In this document: positions 43,401-52,113 of the stretch, piece after piece
How the letters are laid out: every line of letters begins with the position of its first letter
How positions within the stretch are numbered: the stretch's first letter is position 1
DNA from: G965230615 sp965230615
GTDB taxonomy: Bacteria > Pseudomonadota > Gammaproteobacteria > HTCC5015
NCBI GenBank assembly: GCA_965230615.1
Contig: OZ246012.1
Coordinates: forward strand, 3,410,001 to 3,474,000
Reading direction: 5' to 3'
Length of the DNA: 64,000 bases
Notes under the pieces: model-generated
The model's database searches: none
What the model saw: only the letters and a program-made list of their open reading frames with translations
Told to the model about the DNA's origin: nothing
Translations under genes and position numbers: made by a program

Positions 43401-46400
43401 AACAGAACTGAGCGCCTTATCTGATATCTTTATAGACTCAGGCGCGCTACCAAAAAGTACTCACCTTGGTTCAGTAAAAACGCAGATCGGGCATACCAAG
43501 TGTGCAGCAGGCATGGCAGGACTGATTAAAGCAGCTCTATCAATTTATCATGGTGTACAACCGCCGACGCTCAATATAGAGCAGCCTAATGCTTTTCATC
43601 AGCAAGACCTTAGTCCATTTGTTTTTACTAATAAGACAGGACTCTGGTTAACAGCGCAACGTAAGGCAGGCGTCAGTGCATTTGGCTTTGGCGGCACAAA
43701 CTACCATGCTGTGCTCGGCCAAGGTGATAGCAATGAAACCCATGCTGTCTTGCAAGAGTGGCCAGTAGAGTTAATCGTACTGCGAGGACATGATCTGTCA
43801 GCGGTTAAACAACTAATTGAAACAGTACAAGCTTATTTGGCCGATCACCCAGCATGCTCTTTAAAAGATATTGCCTATACCTTATTGCAGATCAATGATT
43901 CACCAATATATTGTGGTTTTATTGTTAGCGACATTACTATGCTGCAAGAGAAACTAGCAGCAATCATTGCAGGACGTTTAAGTGAAGATATTGCTGTTAC
44001 CCGAAAGATTAGTGGCAAAGTAGCCTTTCTTTTTCCAGGTCAAGGTAGCCAGCGTTTGGATATGGCAAGGGATTTATTGGTTTTATTCCCGCAGCTGAGA
44101 CCGTGCTTATTAGCAGACCCGAAGTTGGCGGCAATTCTGTTACCTGACCAATGTTTTGATAAAGAAAAGCGTCAACAGCAAATAGAAGCAGTCAATGATA
44201 CACGGGTAGCTCAACCACTGTTGGGTGCGGTAAGCGTGGCTATCGCTGACTTATTGGTGCAGTGGGGCGTGCAGTGCGATATGGTGGCTGGCCATAGTTA
44301 TGGTGAAGTATCGGCATTAACCTTTGCTGGTGTGATTGCGCGCAGTGATTTGTTGGCAATATCTCGAATGCGGGCAGAAGCCTGCTTGGCCGCGATTGCA
44401 GGCAGTTCTAATGAAACTGATTCTGGCGCAATGCTGGCAGTGCAATGTCAACAAGATGAGTTATCGGAACTGATCGATAATCAGGATATTTGGCCGGTGA
44501 ACCATAACGCATTAGAGCAGTGGGTGTTGGCCGGTAAATCTGCTGCGATTACCCAACTGCATCAGCGTTTGATGGATGCTGGGCGCCATGCTGTACGCTT
44601 AGCTGTATCTTGTGCGTTTCATAGCCCTTTGCTGGCCGGTGCCGAACAACATTTTGCTGATGCATTACACAAATTTAATTTTGCGGTAGCACGATTACCG
44701 GTATGGTCAAATACCACTGCAATGCCATACCCTGATACATCAGAGGCTATCAAGCGGCGTTTAGCAGAGCATCTTGTGCAGCCAGTATTGTTTTACGATG
44801 AGCTTAACAACCTATATGCTGATGGAGCCAGAGTATTTATAGAGACTGGCCCGGGTAATGTTTTGAGTCGTCTGGCCCAGAAAACATTACCTGAGTCGAA
44901 TACAGTCTTGCTGCATACCGAAGACAAATCGCACGCGGGTCTTGAAGTATTGTTACGCGCTTTGCTGCGATATATAGCCACAGGGCGAGAGTTAGACTGG
45001 TCGGCATTCTTTGCAGGACGTACTGTGCAACAATTGGACTTGGCTGCGCGCAGACCGACTTCGCTCTGGCAGATAGATGGTTATCGTGCCACACCAATAG
45101 CCGGTGAGGTGTCTGAGCAGGGGCTAAAACTTATTCAGCAGCCATCACCGCTGAATCAACAAAGCAATAAGCCGATAGCCGCTGCCGCAGCGCAAGAAGA
45201 TGCCACTGTTAATGATTATTTGAATAACATGCAGGCGCTGATTCAAGCTCAGCGTGATGTAATGTTAGCGTATTTGGATCAGCCCGCGCGCCTTGCATCT
45301 GGTGCGGCGGTCAATGCGTCTGAGGAAGCAGCTGCCGCAGTATCATTGGCGCCCGCCAAATCAACAGTGCCTATACAGAATGAAATAGCTATCGAAGCGC
45401 TATTGCTTGATATCGTGAGCCAGAAAACCGGTTATCCCAAAGATATGTTGGGTCTGGACTTGGATATTGAGGCTGATTTAAGTATAGACTCGATCAAACG
45501 CGTAGAAATTGTTGGGGCTTTGCGCGAGTCATTAACTGTCTTGCAGTCTGATAAAAATCAAGAGATATTATTGGATGAGTTAGCCTCAATAAAAACATTG
45601 AGAGAGCTACTGTCTTGGTTAAGCGTGGTGATATCAGATCGGCAGCCTGACATTAAAGCTGATAAATCACCCAGCTATTTTGATGTTGAAAGAATAGTTT
45701 TAGCTGTCGTCAGTGAAAAAACCGGCTATCCACAAGCAATGCTGGATAAGGAATTGGATTTGGAGGCCGATTTGAGTATCGACTCAATCAAGCGCACTGA
45801 GATAATGGGTGTGTTGCGAGAGGCTTTTCCTCAGTTATTGGCAGTACAGCAGCAGGATGATGAAGCTGTCATTGAAGCTTTGTCGGCAATAAAAAGTCTA
45901 CAGGGCTTGATCGACTGGATTTCTGCGCGGCTTTCTTTATTGGCGGGAAAAACGTCTGTCAATAGCAATAGGGATGATGAGTTGGCGAGCAATCATGCAT
46001 TTGTGCTGCGATATATGAGGCAATACCAGGTACATGAAATGCCAGCGATATCTGGGAGTAATGCTGGCTCAATATTGCAGCAAAAACGTATTGCTGTTGT
46101 TGGTTTGAGTGCCTTGCAGTTGTCATTGCTCAATACCAAACTGCATGCATTCTCGGCAGTGGCTGAGAATGTGAGTCAGCGGACAGACTTGTCAAACTAT
46201 GCAGGCTTGCTGTACTTTGATTTGCTGAGCGCGAAATCCACGGCATCTATTTATGATTTTTATGCTTGTGTTCAAGCGCTGGATCATAAAAACGTTGGGT
46301 TTGTTTATGTGATTAGTCAAATATCAGCAGGGCAGGAAACGCATCCTGATAAGTATCAGGGATTTCCTGGGTTTATCAATAGCTTGGATAAAGAATGGCT

Positions 46401-47505
46401 GAGTGTTGTATGTCGTTCTATCACTCTATCAAATGATATAACAGACAAACATTGGCCAGAGTTGATTGTGAAAGAGATTTTGGATCAGTCAGCTGTTACT
46501 GAAATAAGTTATGTGCAGCATCAACGACTCAGTCCTGTATTAAAAAAATCACCGATAGACTTTTCTAAAGTCGCGTTAAGCTTAGATCAAGAGTCGGTCG
46601 TCTTGGTGCTTGGTGGAGCGCAAGGTATCACAGCAGAAATTTTGTCTCGTATGGCACTGGAGTATCCCTGCCGTTATATCTTGCTGGGACGTTCACCGCA
46701 TCCTAATGATGTCTCAGTAGAGAGAGGTGTTACGGTTAATAAGCAGCATGACGATATGCTGAATGTGAACGCAATACGAAAGACACTTGCTGCAACACAG
46801 CGATATAAAACCCCAGCTGAATTAGAGACGGCTGTGCAGCAGTTATATAAGGCCAATAGTATTAATGATACCTTGCTTAGATTGCGAAAAAATGGTGCTA
46901 AAGTTGAGTATTACAGCATTGATATTCGTGATCAAACCGCATTATCAGTTTATATTGACTCTATATATAGTCGTTATAAAAGACTCGATGGAGTGATTCA
47001 TGCTGCTGGTCTGCTGGATGATAAGTTTTTTCATAAAAAAACCAAAGCGTCATTTGAGTTAGTGTACTCAACAAAAGTACGGCCAGTTCAAACCTGTATT
47101 CAAAGCTTACGTGATGATGTTAAATTCTTTGCGATGTTTTCCAGTATCGCTTCGGTTATTGGTAATCGAGGTCAGGTAGATTATGCAGCTGCCAATAATG
47201 TTTTGGATCACGTTGCTTGTGTATTAAATCCGCTATGGCAGGGGCGGGTATTTGTTGTTAATTGGGGGCCATGGAAAGGCAAGGGGATGATATCGCAAGC
47301 GCTGGAAAAAGACTTGCAGCGTCGCGGTATTGCATCGATCTCTATTGATGAGGGTAGCAGCGCATTTATTAATGAACTGAAATACGGTTGTGAAAGCCAG
47401 GTAGTGTTGGCGGCTGAGTTTCCTTCGCTTGAGTTAGGTGAAAAATCGTCACCGAGTTCAGCGGTTAAATCCGAGAATAAAGCTGAAGGTTCGGTATGCG
47501 CATGA
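40444..47505 (+). CDS. Pfa-like multidomain iterative synthase: NPD-NPD-KS-AT-ACP-ACP-KR
   Basis: Giant enzyme of 2353 residues. Domains in order: a divergent nitronate-monooxygenase-like (NPD/PfaD-type) unit at about 1-300, where the active-site motif reads ESGGLVG with Leu130 instead of His; a second NPD unit at about 325-600 with the intact motif ECGGHVG (His436); a ketosynthase at about 654-1085 with Cys842 (AACASS), His977 and His1017; an acyltransferase at about 1193-1490 with Ser1285 in GHSYGE; two tandem ACPs with IDSIKR sites at Ser1683 and Ser1781, the signature of PUFA-synthase carriers; and a ketoreductase at about 1870-2340 with GGAQGIT and Tyr2247. There is no DH here; it is on the next gene. 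The start is the first ATG after an in-frame stop at 40435; its nearest Shine-Dalgarno (AAGGA) is 15 bases away, unusually far. It presumably builds a reduced or partly unsaturated acyl chain iteratively. Confidence 0.9.
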   Translation: MDIERVIAITPFERPDVNCMMSLLQADCLPVLHLGYELNLAQSVLLSLCQKTDKRFAVAVMDERMLACKLPEQIDTLVLSAGIEIAADDLRRLCVHHRLIWQVTSVEQVSHLLAHGVSHIIAKGAESGGLVGEDSAFILFQRIKADFPEVNIWVQGGMGVHTAPAVFAAGAKGIVVDNQLALFPQIKYSVHLGQVLARLNGTETKILAGHRCLVGKAAPLDKTVVDDFAILQPYINHPDIDKAVLLVGQEIGLANTYVERYRSLKKFLSVLNQAILRRPAQAQALQAIAPNSSFARKYAVTYPIVQGPMTRVSDVASFAQQVADAGALPFVALSLMQGEPLKQLLERTKAMMAGKPWGVGVLGFASKALRQEQLAYIQAIQPSAVIIAGGRPSQAIALEQQGIKTFLHVPSPGLLEMFLKEGARRFVFEGRECGGHVGPASSFILWEQQIHKLLQIDDVHNLDILFAGGIHDACSAAIVSVTAAQLAARGASVAVLMGTAYLYTEEVVSSGAILADFQQQVLQHQSTVLLETAPGHETRCLNTDYVERFKTNKAQLQQQGVEDKAIWDQLEALNVGRLRIAAKGLKREDDNLVPVPKAERLRDGMYMVGQVTALCKKIKTLKQLHHDVAAGAKALLDSVDYADSQVSDNIADNALDIAIVGMSCVFAGASNVDEYWRNIITARNEITEVADTRWNKATYYQSQALNVKQSTSKWGGFIPPVEFDPLEFGIPPKSLPSIDAAQLLSLLLAKRALQDAGLQPGEFDSEDVSVIFGVEAGHDLQIAYFVRAYLPQLMGEIPDAIDKLLPELTEDSFPGVLANVVSGRIANRLDLGGRNFTVDAACASSLAAIESACQELVLNKSDMVIAGGVDLHNSIVDYLMFTSTQALSPSGQCRTFDASADGISLGEGGAAVILKRLDDARRDGDKVYAVIKGVGASSDGKSLGLTAPRKRGQLRALERAYHQAAIAPAEIGLLEAHGTGTVVGDKTELSALSDIFIDSGALPKSTHLGSVKTQIGHTKCAAGMAGLIKAALSIYHGVQPPTLNIEQPNAFHQQDLSPFVFTNKTGLWLTAQRKAGVSAFGFGGTNYHAVLGQGDSNETHAVLQEWPVELIVLRGHDLSAVKQLIETVQAYLADHPACSLKDIAYTLLQINDSPIYCGFIVSDITMLQEKLAAIIAGRLSEDIAVTRKISGKVAFLFPGQGSQRLDMARDLLVLFPQLRPCLLADPKLAAILLPDQCFDKEKRQQQIEAVNDTRVAQPLLGAVSVAIADLLVQWGVQCDMVAGHSYGEVSALTFAGVIARSDLLAISRMRAEACLAAIAGSSNETDSGAMLAVQCQQDELSELIDNQDIWPVNHNALEQWVLAGKSAAITQLHQRLMDAGRHAVRLAVSCAFHSPLLAGAEQHFADALHKFNFAVARLPVWSNTTAMPYPDTSEAIKRRLAEHLVQPVLFYDELNNLYADGARVFIETGPGNVLSRLAQKTLPESNTVLLHTEDKSHAGLEVLLRALLRYIATGRELDWSAFFAGRTVQQLDLAARRPTSLWQIDGYRATPIAGEVSEQGLKLIQQPSPLNQQSNKPIAAAAAQEDATVNDYLNNMQALIQAQRDVMLAYLDQPARLASGAAVNASEEAAAAVSLAPAKSTVPIQNEIAIEALLLDIVSQKTGYPKDMLGLDLDIEADLSIDSIKRVEIVGALRESLTVLQSDKNQEILLDELASIKTLRELLSWLSVVISDRQPDIKADKSPSYFDVERIVLAVVSEKTGYPQAMLDKELDLEADLSIDSIKRTEIMGVLREAFPQLLAVQQQDDEAVIEALSAIKSLQGLIDWISARLSLLAGKTSVNSNRDDELASNHAFVLRYMRQYQVHEMPAISGSNAGSILQQKRIAVVGLSALQLSLLNTKLHAFSAVAENVSQRTDLSNYAGLLYFDLLSAKSTASIYDFYACVQALDHKNVGFVYVISQISAGQETHPDKYQGFPGFINSLDKEWLSVVCRSITLSNDITDKHWPELIVKEILDQSAVTEISYVQHQRLSPVLKKSPIDFSKVALSLDQESVVLVLGGAQGITAEILSRMALEYPCRYILLGRSPHPNDVSVERGVTVNKQHDDMLNVNAIRKTLAATQRYKTPAELETAVQQLYKANSINDTLLRLRKNGAKVEYYSIDIRDQTALSVYIDSIYSRYKRLDGVIHAAGLLDDKFFHKKTKASFELVYSTKVRPVQTCIQSLRDDVKFFAMFSSIASVIGNRGQVDYAAANNVLDHVACVLNPLWQGRVFVVNWGPWKGKGMISQALEKDLQRRGIASISIDEGSSAFINELKYGCESQVVLAAEFPSLELGEKSSPSSAVKSENKAEGSVCA

Positions 47506-50096
47506 ATACTGTCGCTATGCATGACGACTGTTTTATCTATGCGCGTAATACCCCGCAAGCACTTATACAGGCGATAGAGAATAAAGAGCGAGATATTGGT
47601 GCAGGTGGATATCGTTTGGCGGTCTTTAAACCTACTGCAGATCGCTTAACAAAAGCGGTAAAAATTATACAGCATGGTAAGCGTTGGTCAGGACGACAAG
47701 ATATATGGTTTAGCCCCAGGCCTTTATTAGACAAGACGGCGAAGTTAGCTTTTTTGTTCCCTGGTCTGGACGGCAGCCGTTTGCAGAGTGTGCATACCTT
47801 GCGAGATTTTTTAGGTTTTAATGTATATGCTGACTTTGGTGCTGTTGTGGATTCTCAGATGCAGTATGAGAATAATAAAAAGCTACACAAAAGCTGGAGC
47901 ATTTTTGAGGCAAGCTATTTAGCGGATCAGGTATTGAAGCGTATAGGCATTAAGCCTGATATTGTTGCAGGACATAGTTTTGGCGAATGGGTTGCTGGTT
48001 ATACTGCAAAAATGGCGCAAGCACATAACCTTGATGCGCATGGTTATGCCTGGTTGCAAGCCTGGTCTTTTGATGAGTCTGATAAGCTTTATTTGGCGAT
48101 AGGCTTAGGCTATGAAAGTGTTTTAGGCTATTTGCGCTCTTATCCCGATATATTATTAGCCAATGATAATTGTCCAAGTCAATGTGTGGTATGTGGCCCG
48201 GAAAGTAGCGTGCAAAAGCTGCGTGAGCAATTGCTGTCGAAACAAGTGTTTAATCAAATACTGCCCTTTCAATCAGCGTTTCATACCTCGTACGGTCGTG
48301 TGCATAAAACGCGCTTACAACAGGCAATGCAAACCTTGCGTTTTCAAAAAAGTGAGGTGCCAGTATGGTCGGCGACAACACTATCGGCTTTTCCAGAGCA
48401 GCCGGAAGCAATCGCAGCGTTATATATTGAGCACTTGCTTAAACCTGTTCGCTTTAGAGAAATGATACAGGCGCTTTATGCAGAAAATAATGTTAAAGCA
48501 TTTGTGCAGGTAGGTGATGGCAGTTTACAAGGTTTTGTTAACGATACATTAAAGCAAAAAGATTGTCTGGTTGTCTCTGCAGGTAGTGCTGATAAACCCT
48601 GGATGAGTCAAATTAAGCGTGTATTGGCAGCGCTGTATGTCGAGGGCAAAGAGCTGTCATTAGATTTTTTAACATCAGTAAATCAAGTTGAGCAGCAAGT
48701 CATGTCTGCTTTGCAGCAAAACGTAAATGATATTAAGCATCCTGTCTTACAAAAGTTCCAAGATGTAGCGAATGCTCTGGAGTCAGCGCGTGTTGATGTT
48801 TTTAAGCAGTACAGTAAACGTCTGGCGCAGAGAACAGATGCGCCAGTCATTGGTCGGGCTTTTTCTATGCCATTGCCTATTTCAATTGAGCAATATCCTG
48901 AGTTGCTCGATCACGCACTGATGCGACAAGCAAAGGGCTGGCAGAGTATCGAAGATAAAGTGCCTGTAGTGCCTTTAACGATGATGGTGGCGTTGTTATC
49001 AGATACAGCAAAAAAAATAGTGCCTGCCCGAGAGATAAGGCAAATACAAAATGTGCATGTTATGCAATGGATGTATGTGGCACAGCCATTATCTTTATTT
49101 GTTGACTGCGTCTGGTCAGATGCAGACATATTATCAATGAAAATTGAACACTATGTGCAGGCGACTATTTGTTTCGTGGGAAATACAAATGTGCAGCATA
49201 CAGTAAAAGAATTGCGTTCACGTGAAGGTCAAAGAATGTCAAAACCTTTTGATGACCGAGGAATTTATACTTTTCCCATGTTTCATGGTGCGCAATACCA
49301 AGGTATTAATGAAGTAATAAGTTTTTCTGATAATAACTTGACGGCCAAGCTGAATATAATACCTGCAAAAGGCGCGTTTTTGGATAACGTCGGGCAGCTG
49401 TTGGGCTTATGGGTTTATTATTCAACACAAAACAATCGAATTGCCTTCCCCAGTAAAATAGCGGCCATACACTTTTACAATGCCCTTCCTTTGCATGGTG
49501 TGGTGACATGCCGTTGTTATATCGTAGACCTTAAGCAAACCAGTGTAACAGCAGATATAGAGTTGTTTTCGGGTGGGGAAACATTACTTGTTATTAAAGG
49601 CTGGCTTGCAAGCCGCTTAGAAATTGATGAGCTGTTATGGCGTAGCTGTCTGCAAGCTCAGCAATATATGCTCTCTAAAAAAATAGCAGAAAACGTTTTG
49701 GTATTCGACATTGCTTCCTATCGCAGAGTAAGTAGTTGGGATTTTATTATGTTGCGTTATTTGAATGCTGAAGAGAAGAAATCTTACAAGAAAATAGATG
49801 CGCGTCAGCAGAGAGCATGGCTGGCTGCCAGGATTGTTGTTAAAGACACGGTAAGAGATTTTCTGCAGACTGCTGATGGGCTGTGGCCTTACCCGGCACA
49901 GATAATGGTTAATCGAAAATCAAACGGGTTATTCATAGTCGATGTTTGCAATGATGCTCAAGAAGTATCTTTGCCAGTTTCATTGAATGATAGTGATGGA
50001 CGATTTGAGGCGCGTATTATGCTCGATCAACATGATACCGAAAACGCCGAAAATATAAGTTTGTTATTCAATAACAATGAAAAAAGTCAATTATAA
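47496..50096 (+). CDS. PKS partner subunit: AT-DH with degenerate PPTase-like tail
   Basis: Protein of 866 residues. Residues about 70-400 form an acyltransferase-like domain with AGHSFGEW (Ser161). Residues about 440-710 look like a double-hotdog PKS dehydratase: LLDHAL with His473 in the usual first position and FHGAQYQGI in the second half. Residues about 740-850 resemble the 4'-phosphopantetheinyl-transferase tail known on some AT-DH subunits of Pfa-like synthases (WLAARIVVKDTVRDFL near 775-790), but the later part reads VSLNDSDG where an SHS-type motif would be expected, and the protein ends soon after. So the tail is probably inactive. ATG 47496 has GAAGGT at good distance; ATG 47502 forms an ATGA overlap with the synthase stop. 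The two subunits surely work together. Confidence 0.8.
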   Translation: MRMNTVAMHDDCFIYARNTPQALIQAIENKERDIGAGGYRLAVFKPTADRLTKAVKIIQHGKRWSGRQDIWFSPRPLLDKTAKLAFLFPGLDGSRLQSVHTLRDFLGFNVYADFGAVVDSQMQYENNKKLHKSWSIFEASYLADQVLKRIGIKPDIVAGHSFGEWVAGYTAKMAQAHNLDAHGYAWLQAWSFDESDKLYLAIGLGYESVLGYLRSYPDILLANDNCPSQCVVCGPESSVQKLREQLLSKQVFNQILPFQSAFHTSYGRVHKTRLQQAMQTLRFQKSEVPVWSATTLSAFPEQPEAIAALYIEHLLKPVRFREMIQALYAENNVKAFVQVGDGSLQGFVNDTLKQKDCLVVSAGSADKPWMSQIKRVLAALYVEGKELSLDFLTSVNQVEQQVMSALQQNVNDIKHPVLQKFQDVANALESARVDVFKQYSKRLAQRTDAPVIGRAFSMPLPISIEQYPELLDHALMRQAKGWQSIEDKVPVVPLTMMVALLSDTAKKIVPAREIRQIQNVHVMQWMYVAQPLSLFVDCVWSDADILSMKIEHYVQATICFVGNTNVQHTVKELRSREGQRMSKPFDDRGIYTFPMFHGAQYQGINEVISFSDNNLTAKLNIIPAKGAFLDNVGQLLGLWVYYSTQNNRIAFPSKIAAIHFYNALPLHGVVTCRCYIVDLKQTSVTADIELFSGGETLLVIKGWLASRLEIDELLWRSCLQAQQYMLSKKIAENVLVFDIASYRRVSSWDFIMLRYLNAEEKKSYKKIDARQQRAWLAARIVVKDTVRDFLQTADGLWPYPAQIMVNRKSNGLFIVDVCNDAQEVSLPVSLNDSDGRFEARIMLDQHDTENAENISLLFNNNEKSQL

Positions 50097-50112
50097 AAAA
50101 GAGGACTGATAT

Positions 50113-50385
50113 ATGCAGTTGGAAGATGTTTTGCCTAAATTAAAAAAAATGATTGTAGATATAGTTGGAGAACAGTTTATATCAGAGGAGGAAATTAAAC
50201 CTGGAGATAATATTCATTCAGATTTGGAAATGGATAGTATTGAAATTGTTCAACTGGCAGATGCTATAAAAGTTTGTTATGGGACGCAGGTAGATGTAGC
50301 TAACTGGCTTTCTAATATGGAAATTGAAGATATTATAGCTTTGGATGTGAAAAGCTTAGGTGGGTATATACTACAGTGCCAATAG
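50113..50385 (+). CDS. Stand-alone acyl carrier protein of the PKS cluster
   Basis: Small acidic protein of 90 residues with the attachment site Ser42 in LEMDSIEIVQL. The start has GAGGA at good distance. Having a discrete ACP in addition to the two integrated ones suggests hand-over of the finished chain to later enzymes, for example the hydrolase or the acyltransferase at 58701. It ends overlapping the next gene by ten bases. Confidence 0.88.
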   Translation: MQLEDVLPKLKKMIVDIVGEQFISEEEIKPGDNIHSDLEMDSIEIVQLADAIKVCYGTQVDVANWLSNMEIEDIIALDVKSLGGYILQCQ

Positions 50386-51167
50386 TAAAAGTTAATAATA
50401 TTAATATCCATTATCAAAGTGCTAATGACGAGTGTGAAGAGTCTATTATTGCTTTGACAGGTATGTTTGGTAATGTGGCACTGTATTACATTACTTATGC
50501 GCCGGTGCTCTCGAAAAAGTATCGTGTGATATTGGTTGATTACAAAAGCCATGGTTTGAGTGAGCGATGCGACTCTGGCTATGACCTAGAAACAATGGCA
50601 GATGATATCGTGGCTTTCCAGAAGGCTTTGGGGCTTGCGAAGTCCAGTTTTATTGGCTACAGCTATGGCACTTTAATAGCATTAAAAATAGCTGCTAAAT
50701 ATCCTGCAGTGACCGATAAGTTAGCGCTGATCGATCCTCCACCTGTTGAATTGGCTGATGGTAATCATTGGATACTCAATAACTTTGATCGAACTGTGTT
50801 TAATGAATATATCTCCTCAATTAACTGTGATGTCGGTGAGCGATTACGCAGCAAGAAAAGAATGTTTGAGCGCTACTATGATAATTTAAATTATCTTTGT
50901 CATTCGACAACCATGAAAGGTGATCTTAAGGCTAATCATGATTTTACCGATGGTGAATTAAAAAGCATAAGAAGTGAAGTTTTTATGTTGTGTGGCACTA
51001 AATCCGAGTGTAAGCCCATGGGAGCGCGCCTTAATAAGTTAATAAAAATGTCTTGGATTGAATGGTTCCAGGGGCGAGACCACTTGACAATTATCGATCC
51101 GCCGTTTGTGCTGGTAGACCCTTTATGTGAGTTCTTTTCGGTTATTGATCAGAGACGCTTAGGTTAG
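50376..51167 (+). CDS. Alpha/beta-hydrolase, possibly the releasing thioesterase
   Basis: Protein of 263 residues of the alpha/beta-hydrolase fold. The nucleophile elbow GYSYG gives Ser96, an acidic residue follows strand 6 or 7, and His236 lies in GRDHLTI. The oxyanion-side motif is ALTGMFGN. No signal peptide. The start is GTG 50376, overlapping the ACP stop, so translation is coupled to the ACP gene. It may release or cyclise the chain from the ACP; a hydrolase of another kind is possible. Confidence 0.82.
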   Translation: MPIVKVNNINIHYQSANDECEESIIALTGMFGNVALYYITYAPVLSKKYRVILVDYKSHGLSERCDSGYDLETMADDIVAFQKALGLAKSSFIGYSYGTLIALKIAAKYPAVTDKLALIDPPPVELADGNHWILNNFDRTVFNEYISSINCDVGERLRSKKRMFERYYDNLNYLCHSTTMKGDLKANHDFTDGELKSIRSEVFMLCGTKSECKPMGARLNKLIKMSWIEWFQGRDHLTIIDPPFVLVDPLCEFFSVIDQRRLG

Positions 51168-51180
51168 AGTGGTATTGAGT

Positions 51181-52113
51181 ATGACAAAAATAATAGAGGT
51201 TGTCGGTGTAAGAAAGCAATACTCAGATATCGTGGCAGTTGATGATATTAGCTTTACTGTTGCTCAAGGAGAGTCTGTTGCTTTATTAGGACATAATGGC
51301 GCGGGTAAAACAACATTGATGGAAATGATCGGTGGCCTGCGAGTGCCTGATTCGGGCTATGTGCGGTTGTTTGGCAAGTCTTGGCAGTGTAGTGCTAGTG
51401 AAATCTATCAGGATATAGGCGTGGCGTTTCAAGAGACACACTTTACTGAAAAGCTCACTGTGTGGGAGACACTTTGTATGTTTGCAAGCTTTTATAGGCT
51501 TGATAAAGAAAGAGTTAGAGACACGTTAAAAACGGTTAAGCTTGAAAAATTTGCCAATGAATATGTTGTACTGTTGTCTGGTGGTCAGCGTCAACGCATG
51601 GTTTTAGGCCTGGCATTATTGCATCAGCCACGTTTGCTGGTGTTAGATGAGCCTTCCACAGGGTTGGATCCCATGTCGAGAAGAGAGTTGTGGGATATCT
51701 TATTAGAGCTAAAAGCATCAAACAGCATTAGTTTGGTTATGACGTCACACTATATGGAAGAAGCATCTGTGTTATGCGAGAGAATTATCATTATGGAGCA
51801 GGGTCGTGTTATTGCAGAGGGTACATTGGATTCTTTGCAGCGCAGTTTTCTGCCAGATGGAGTAATCGACTTTACCTTGTCCAAGCCATTTTTGGATTTT
51901 TATAAAAGTAATCTGAGCGGTGTGCTGCGAGTGGTTAATGAAAAGAATAAAACTCGTTTAGTTGTGCGTGATGTGGCGGAGTCATTACCCGAGTTGTTAC
52001 GTTTGGTAGAAGTTAATAATGCAACGTTTCAATCTTTAGAGTGCAAAAAGGCGACATTAGATGACCTTTATGTATCGATCACTTCAGAGAGAAGTAGTCA
52101 TTATGCAAGCTAG
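51181..52113 (+). CDS. ABC-2 transporter ATP-binding protein
   Basis: ABC ATPase of about 310 residues. Walker A is GHNGAGKTT, the signature is LSGGQRQR and Walker B is LLVLDEPSTGLDP, followed by the H-loop TSHYMEEA. A C-terminal domain of about 90 residues is present, as in exporters of drugs and glycolipids (DrrA/NodI-like). The frame is open to GTG 51169 but ATG 51181 is the likelier start. Together with the next gene it makes an exporter, presumably for the cluster product. Confidence 0.92.
   Translation: MTKIIEVVGVRKQYSDIVAVDDISFTVAQGESVALLGHNGAGKTTLMEMIGGLRVPDSGYVRLFGKSWQCSASEIYQDIGVAFQETHFTEKLTVWETLCMFASFYRLDKERVRDTLKTVKLEKFANEYVVLLSGGQRQRMVLGLALLHQPRLLVLDEPSTGLDPMSRRELWDILLELKASNSISLVMTSHYMEEASVLCERIIIMEQGRVIAEGTLDSLQRSFLPDGVIDFTLSKPFLDFYKSNLSGVLRVVNEKNKTRLVVRDVAESLPELLRLVEVNNATFQSLECKKATLDDLYVSITSERSSHYAS

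Noticed and set aside
40444..50385. A canonical PUFA (pfaABCD) synthase
   Set aside because: The ACP type matches, but pfaB, pfaC with double KS/CLF and FabA-like DH domains, and a separate pfaD are missing, and tailoring enzymes for glycosylation and export are present instead.
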